Position numbers and translations under genes: made by a program. Below are positions 5,035 through 8,956 of a stretch of DNA of 8,956 bases, piece by piece. Position 1 is the stretch's first letter. The number at the start of each line of letters is the position of its first letter. The notes below the pieces were generated by a model. That model did not search any database, was not told the DNA's origin, and was given only the letters and a program-made list of their open reading frames with translations. Origin of the DNA: an uncultured Bacilli bacterium (lineage in GTDB: Bacteria; Bacillota_I; Bacilli_A; RF39; UBA660); the NCBI GenBank assembly GCA_934122215.1, contig CAKOWF010000042.1, positions 1 through 8,956 on the forward strand. The letters run 5' to 3'.

Positions 5035-7675
5035 ATTTATTACTTATTTTAGCTTTGATTGCGGCTTGTGCAGCAGCTAATCTTGCTATTGGAACTCTAA
5101 ATGGAGAGCAAGATACATAAGTTAAACCAACATTATGGCAAAATTCTACTGAAGCAGGATCTCCACCATGTTCACCACATATACCTAATTTAATATCTGG
5201 TCTTGTTTGTCTACCTTTATTAACAGCCATTTTAATTAATTCTCCAACTCCATCAAAGTCGATTTTAGCAAATGGATCAGATTCATAAATTTTATTTTGA
5301 TAATATGAATCTAAGAATTTACCAGCATCATCTCTTGAAAAACCAAATGTCATTTGAGTTAAATCATTTGTTCCAAATGAGAAGAATTCTGCTTCTTCTG
5401 CTATTTTATCTGCAGTAATAGCTGCTCTTGGTATTTCAATCATTGTACCAATATGATATTTAATATCTGAATTTTTTTCTTTTTTAACTAATTCAGCAGT
5501 TTCTACTACAACATCTTTTACAAATTTTAATTCTTTTACTTCTCCAACTAATGGTATCATTATTTCTACTGTTATATCATATCCATCTTCTTCGTGAACT
5601 TCTATAGCAGCTTCCATTAATGCTCTAGTTTGCATTCTAGCAATTTCTGGATAAGTTACAGCTAATCTACAACCTCTATGACCCATCATTGGATTAAATT
5701 CATGTAATTCATCTATTTTATTTTTCAAATGTTCTACTGTAACATTCATATCATTAGCTAAAGCAATAATATCTTCTTCTAATGTAGGTAAAAATTCATG
5801 TAAAGGTGGATCCAAATAACGGACTGTCATTGGTAATTCTTTTAATTCTTTATACATTGCTTTAAAATCACCTTTTTGGAATGGTATTAATGCATTTAAA
5901 GCTTCTACTCTTCCTTCTACAGTTTCTGATAAAATCATTTTTCTTATTTTTGGAATTCTTTCTTCATCAAAGAACATATGCTCTGTACGACATAATCCTA
6001 TACCTTCAGCCCCCAATTCAATAGCTTTTTTAGTATCTCTTGGATTATCAGCATTAGTTCTAACACCTAATGTTCTATATTTATCAGCCCAAGCCATTAT
6101 TCTTCCAAAATCACCAGTTACAGTTGCTTCTACTGTTTTGATATCACCTTTGTAGATTTTACCTGTTGTTCCATCTAATGAAATATAATCTCCTTCATGG
6201 AATGTATATCCACCTAATTCAAAATATTTTTCTTCTTCATTTATTTTAATTTCACCACATCCAGATACACAGCAAGTACCCATACCACGAGCTACTACTG
6301 CTGCATGAGATGTCATTCCACCACGGACTGTTAAAATACCTTGAGCTGCTACCATACCTTCTATATCTTCTGGAGTAGTTTCAAGTCTTACTAAAATTAC
6401 TCTTTCTCCATTACCACCATTTCCTAGTTTTTTAGCAGTTTCAGCTGTAAATACTACTTTACCTGCTGCTGCTCCTGGACTAGCTGGAAGTGCTGATCCT
6501 ATTACTTCACCATTTTTAAGTGATTCGCCATCAAACATTGGGTGTAATAATTGATCTAGTGATTTTGCTTCTATTCTAAGTACTGCTTCTTCTTCAGTAA
6601 TCATTCCTTCATCCACTAAATCACAAGCAATTTTTATAGCGGCTGGAGCTGTTCTTTTACCATTACGAGTTTGTAAGAAATATAATTTACCTTCTTCTAT
6701 TGTAAATTCCATATCTTGCATATCTCTATAATGATTTTCTAGTTTTTGAGCAAGTTCCATGAATTCTTTATAACATTCTGGCATTTCTTCTTCTAGTTTT
6801 GTTATTGGTTGTGGAGTTCTAACACCTGCAACTACATCTTCACCTTGTGCATTTATTAAATATTCTCCAAATATACCTTTTTCACCAGTAGATGGATTAC
6901 GAGTAAATGCTACTCCTGTACCACTTGTTTCACCTTTATTTCCAAATACCATTGATTGAATATTTACAGCTGTTCCCCAGTCTCCTGGAATGTCATTCAT
7001 TCTTCTATATACAATGGCTCTAGGATTATCCCATGAACGAAATACTGCTTTTACAGCTCCCATTAATTGTTCTATTGGATTTTGTGGAAACTCTTCCCCA
7101 TTCATAGCATTTTTATATACTTCTTTAAATCTTACTACTAATTCTTTTAAGTCTTCTACAGTAAGTTCAGTATCATAATGTATTCCTTTTTCCTCTTTTA
7201 CTTTGTCAATTATTTTTTCAAAATAACTTTTTGGAACTTCCATAACTACATCTGAATACATTTGAATAAATCTTCTATATGAATCATAAGCAAATCTAGG
7301 ATTATTTGTTTTTGAAGCAAATCCTTCTACTGCTTGATCATTTAATCCTAAATTTAATATTGTATCCATCATACCAGGCATTGATGCTCTAGCACCACTT
7401 CTAACTGATACTAATAATGGATCATTTATATCTCCTAATTTTTTTCCCATTTCATTTTCTAGATTGTGTAAATTAGTTAGAATTTCTTCTTCTATTTCTT
7501 TTGAAATAGTCTTTCCATTTTTGTAATATGCTGTACAAGCTTCAGTAGTAATAGTAAATCCATTTGGAACTGGAAGTCCAAGACTTGCCATTTCTGCTAA
7601 ATTAGCGCCTTTACCACCTAACAAATTACGCATATCTTTATTACCTTCTTTAAAAGCATAAACATACTTTGTCAT
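5033..7675 (-). CDS. ppdK: Pyruvate, phosphate dikinase
   Basis: Catalyses the reversible conversion of ATP, phosphate and pyruvate to AMP, pyrophosphate and phosphoenolpyruvate in the cytoplasm. In many anaerobes it works towards pyruvate and ATP, saving energy through pyrophosphate. The 880-residue length matches bacterial dikinases (about 870-880). Domains: N-terminal ATP-grasp domain to about 340 (GGKGANLAEM 20-29, SVRSGARASMPGMMDT 90-105, QTRNGKRT 335-342); swivelling phosphohistidine domain at about 390-510 with GGMTSHAAVVARGMG (452-466), giving catalytic His457 and the usual regulatory Thr455; C-terminal TIM-barrel for pyruvate/PEP with HRGCR (666-670), IGTMIEIPRA (742-751), SFGTNDLTQM (766-775) and GICGEHGGDP (831-840), where Cys833 is the proton donor. 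All key residues are intact. The start has AGGAGGA 5 bases upstream. It has its own promoter and terminator. No dikinase regulatory protein gene is in the window. Confidence 0.98.
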   Translation of the reverse strand: MTKYVYAFKEGNKDMRNLLGGKGANLAEMASLGLPVPNGFTITTEACTAYYKNGKTISKEIEEEILTNLHNLENEMGKKLGDINDPLLVSVRSGARASMPGMMDTILNLGLNDQAVEGFASKTNNPRFAYDSYRRFIQMYSDVVMEVPKSYFEKIIDKVKEEKGIHYDTELTVEDLKELVVRFKEVYKNAMNGEEFPQNPIEQLMGAVKAVFRSWDNPRAIVYRRMNDIPGDWGTAVNIQSMVFGNKGETSGTGVAFTRNPSTGEKGIFGEYLINAQGEDVVAGVRTPQPITKLEEEMPECYKEFMELAQKLENHYRDMQDMEFTIEEGKLYFLQTRNGKRTAPAAIKIACDLVDEGMITEEEAVLRIEAKSLDQLLHPMFDGESLKNGEVIGSALPASPGAAAGKVVFTAETAKKLGNGGNGERVILVRLETTPEDIEGMVAAQGILTVRGGMTSHAAVVARGMGTCCVSGCGEIKINEEEKYFELGGYTFHEGDYISLDGTTGKIYKGDIKTVEATVTGDFGRIMAWADKYRTLGVRTNADNPRDTKKAIELGAEGIGLCRTEHMFFDEERIPKIRKMILSETVEGRVEALNALIPFQKGDFKAMYKELKELPMTVRYLDPPLHEFLPTLEEDIIALANDMNVTVEHLKNKIDELHEFNPMMGHRGCRLAVTYPEIARMQTRALMEAAIEVHEEDGYDITVEIMIPLVGEVKELKFVKDVVVETAELVKKEKNSDIKYHIGTMIEIPRAAITADKIAEEAEFFSFGTNDLTQMTFGFSRDDAGKFLDSYYQNKIYESDPFAKIDFDGVGELIKMAVNKGRQTRPDIKLGICGEHGGDPASVEFCHNVGLTYVSCSPFRVPIARLAAAQAAIKAKISNK

Positions 7676-7680
7676 TGTAT

Positions 7681-7711
7681 TCCTCCTATTCTATACATTT
7701 TCATTATATCA
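7681..7711 (-). promoter_or_regulatory. ppdK extended -10 promoter and strong ribosome site
   Basis: Minus-strand TGATATAAT (7703-7711) is an extended -10 with a perfect TATAAT. The best -35 candidate at 17 bp is TTCTTT (7726-7731), which falls inside the terminator hairpin of the upstream gene. The ribosome site AGGAGGA (7681-7687) is 5 bases before ATG 7675. The strong signals fit a well-expressed gene. Confidence 0.6.
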
Positions 7712-7720
7712 TGGAAAATT

Positions 7721-7746
7721 AAAAAAAAGAACATTAATGTTCTTTT
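7721..7746 (-). terminator. Rho-independent terminator of the RCC1-repeat gene
   Basis: On the minus strand AAAAGAACA and TGTTCTTTT form a perfect 9-bp stem with a TTAA loop, and the T run continues for eight T's in all. The stop codon TAA of the RCC1 gene (7745-7747) overlaps the first stem arm. The ppdK promoter begins directly after it. Confidence 0.72.
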
Positions 7747-8956
7747 AAAAATTAAAATTTACTTTTATTGGAGTATTAATTACAGCACTATTATTTTTAG
7801 TTACACCAGATTCTATATAACCAAATCCCCATAGTTCATCATTTTCATCGATTACTAGACTATGATTAGAACCTGCTGATATAGCTTTAAATTTTGTGCC
7901 ATTCATTATCTGAATTGGTATTAAACTATTTGTTTTTGTCCCATTTCCTAATTGTCCATTACTATTATATCCCCATGTCCATAGATTTCCTGATTCATCG
8001 AGCGCTAAAGTATGAAAACTTCCTGCTGATATGGCTTTAAATTTTGTGCCACTCTTTATTTGAATTGGTACTAAACTATTGGTTGTACTATTATTTCCTA
8101 ATTGACCATTTCCATTATATCCCCATGTCCATAAGTTTCCGGATTCATCGATTGCTAAACTATGACCAGATCCTGCTGATATGGCTTTAAATTTTGTGCC
8201 ATTTTTTATTTGAACTGGTACTAAACTATTGGTTGTTGTTCCATTTCCTAATTGACCATTACCATTATTTCCCCATATCCATAGATTTCCTGATTCATCG
8301 ATTGCTAAACTGTGATTATCTCTTGCTGATATGACTTTAAATTTGGTTCCATTTTTTATTTGAACTGGTGCTAAACTACTAGTTGTGGTTCCATTTCCTA
8401 ATTGACCAACATTATTTTGTCCCCATGTCCATAGGTTACCTGATTCGTCAATTGCTAAACTATGAAAACTTCCTGCTGATATTTCTTTAAATTTGGTTTC
8501 ATTTTTTATTTGAATTGGTACTAAACTATTGGTTGTACTATTGTTTCCTAACTGACCTGAATTATTCCATCCCCATGTCCATAAGTTGCCTGATTCATCG
8601 AGTGCTAAAGTATGATAATATCCTGCTGATATAGATAAAAATTTCAATGTTGTATCTATCTTAATTGGCGACGTTTTAACAGAAGTATCATTATTTCCTA
8701 ATTGACCTTTGCTATTAGAAGAACCCCATCCATATAAATTATTTGAATCACTTGTAAATAAACTAAAATATCCACCAGCTGATATTTCTTTTATTTTAAA
8801 TTCTATATTAATTTTCTTTTCTGATATCTTATTATTACTTGTTTTTGCTGTTATTGTTACTTCTCCATATCCTATTATTTTTAATAATCCACTTGTTGAT
8901 ATAGTTGCTACATTCTCATTACTACTTGTCCATGTAATTGTTTTATCTGTTGTATT
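7745..8956 (-). CDS. Ig-like (Big_2) plus seven-blade RCC1 repeat protein, 5' end outside window
   Basis: The C-terminal 403 residues of a larger protein; the frame is open to the window edge. A TTG at 8647 is an internal Leu codon, not the start, because in-frame repeat sequence continues upstream. Residues 1 to about 53 match the end of a bacterial Ig-like group 2 domain (KTITWTSSNENVATIS, then GYGEVTITAKTS). Seven RCC1-type units follow (54-403), each about 50 residues with core ISAGxxHSLAIDESGNLWTWGxNxxGQLGN. Seven units are what one closed seven-bladed beta-propeller needs. The protein ends right after the last blade, with no LPxTG anchor or C-terminal helix. Big_2 domains are typical of surface or secreted proteins, so an extracellular adhesive or binding role is likely; a signal peptide cannot be seen. 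Ligand unknown. It is upstream of ppdK but separated by a terminator. Confidence 0.9.
   Translation of the reverse strand, partial: NTTDKTITWTSSNENVATISTSGLLKIIGYGEVTITAKTSNNKISEKKINIEFKIKEISAGGYFSLFTSDSNNLYGWGSSNSKGQLGNNDTSVKTSPIKIDTTLKFLSISAGYYHTLALDESGNLWTWGWNNSGQLGNNSTTNSLVPIQIKNETKFKEISAGSFHSLAIDESGNLWTWGQNNVGQLGNGTTTSSLAPVQIKNGTKFKVISARDNHSLAIDESGNLWIWGNNGNGQLGNGTTTNSLVPVQIKNGTKFKAISAGSGHSLAIDESGNLWTWGYNGNGQLGNNSTTNSLVPIQIKSGTKFKAISAGSFHTLALDESGNLWTWGYNSNGQLGNGTKTNSLIPIQIMNGTKFKAISAGSNHSLVIDENDELWGFGYIESGVTKNNSAVINTPIKVNFNF
7748..8797 (-). repeat. Seven tandem 150-bp RCC1-coding repeats
   Basis: Coding units in translation order: 8645-8797 (51 codons, divergent), 8495-8644, 8345-8494, 8195-8344, 8045-8194, 7895-8044 (50 codons each, very alike) and 7748-7894 (49 codons, divergent). 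Exact copies 150 bases apart occur, for example the 31 bases at 8021-8051 recur at 8171-8201; part of unit 8011-8030 recurs at 8461-8480. The inner five are far more alike than the two outer ones. Confidence 0.95.
8798..8956 (-). other. Partial bacterial Ig-like (Big_2) domain region
   Basis: The translated segment reads ...ITWTSSNENVATIS, then a short gap, SGLLKIIGYGEVTITAKTS and a linker with KISEKKINIEFK. The W-xS-N-x-VATI and G-x-G-x-x-x-I-T-A pattern is the signature of group 2 bacterial Ig-like domains. The first strands lie beyond the window. It joins the first RCC1 blade with almost no linker. Confidence 0.78.

Noticed and set aside
6990..7178. Open plus-strand frame opposite ppdK
   Set aside because: It lies entirely opposite the conserved ATP-grasp domain and shows no start signals.
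8645..8647. TTG as start codon of the RCC1 protein
   Set aside because: The codon is the last Leu of an upstream RCC1 unit, and the frame continues through a Big_2 domain to the window edge.
7748..8797. CRISPR array or non-coding satellite
   Set aside because: The 150-base period is a whole number of codons, stays in one open frame and encodes RCC1 blades; there are no short repeats with unique spacers.
1..8956. Use of TGA as tryptophan (Mollicutes code 4)
   Set aside because: No gene stops at TGA, which drew attention, but every Trp is TGG and no frame is broken by an internal TGA. Eight stops are too few to conclude anything; standard code 11 explains all genes.

Overview
The window is AT-rich (well under one-third G+C by eye, not computed). 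It has compact genes, short intergenic gaps, strong AGGAGG-like ribosome sites and sigma-A-type promoters. This fits a low-GC Firmicute or Mollicutes-related gut-type bacterium; the genus cannot be named from sequence alone. All tryptophans in the eight genes are TGG and all stops are TAA or TAG. There is no sign of a phage, plasmid, transposon, CRISPR array, rRNA or tRNA.

Layout. At the left (1-587) a small three-helix membrane protein on the minus strand and a peptide deformylase on the plus strand fire from back-to-back promoters. The deformylase is followed after 34 bases by a SpoVB/MOP-family polysaccharide or lipid-linked sugar flippase, which converges on an integral-membrane acyltransferase on the minus strand. 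The two genes share an 18-base perfect palindrome that holds both stop codons and probably terminates both. From 3472 to the right edge everything is on the minus strand: a GNAT acetyltransferase, a single-chain Fic adenylyltransferase with a C-terminal self-inhibitory motif, pyruvate phosphate dikinase (ppdK), and the 3' part of a large repeat protein. That protein carries a bacterial Ig-like domain followed by seven RCC1 blades, and its 5' end lies beyond the window.

How the genes relate. They do not form one pathway. Deformylase is protein-maturation housekeeping, ppdK is central carbon and energy metabolism, and the flippase and acyltransferase are envelope-polysaccharide functions. Fic and GNAT are modifying enzymes, and the RCC1 protein is probably extracellular or surface-bound. 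Most genes look like separate transcription units, because recognisable promoters and hairpin terminators sit between them.

Points of most interest: the near-homogenised seven-blade RCC1 propeller, in which variation clusters at a few loop positions; the stand-alone self-inhibited Fic protein; the shared palindromic gene end; the repeated habit of placing the stop codon inside the terminator; and a probable leaderless start for the flippase. I found no multi-gene system here that I would call new.
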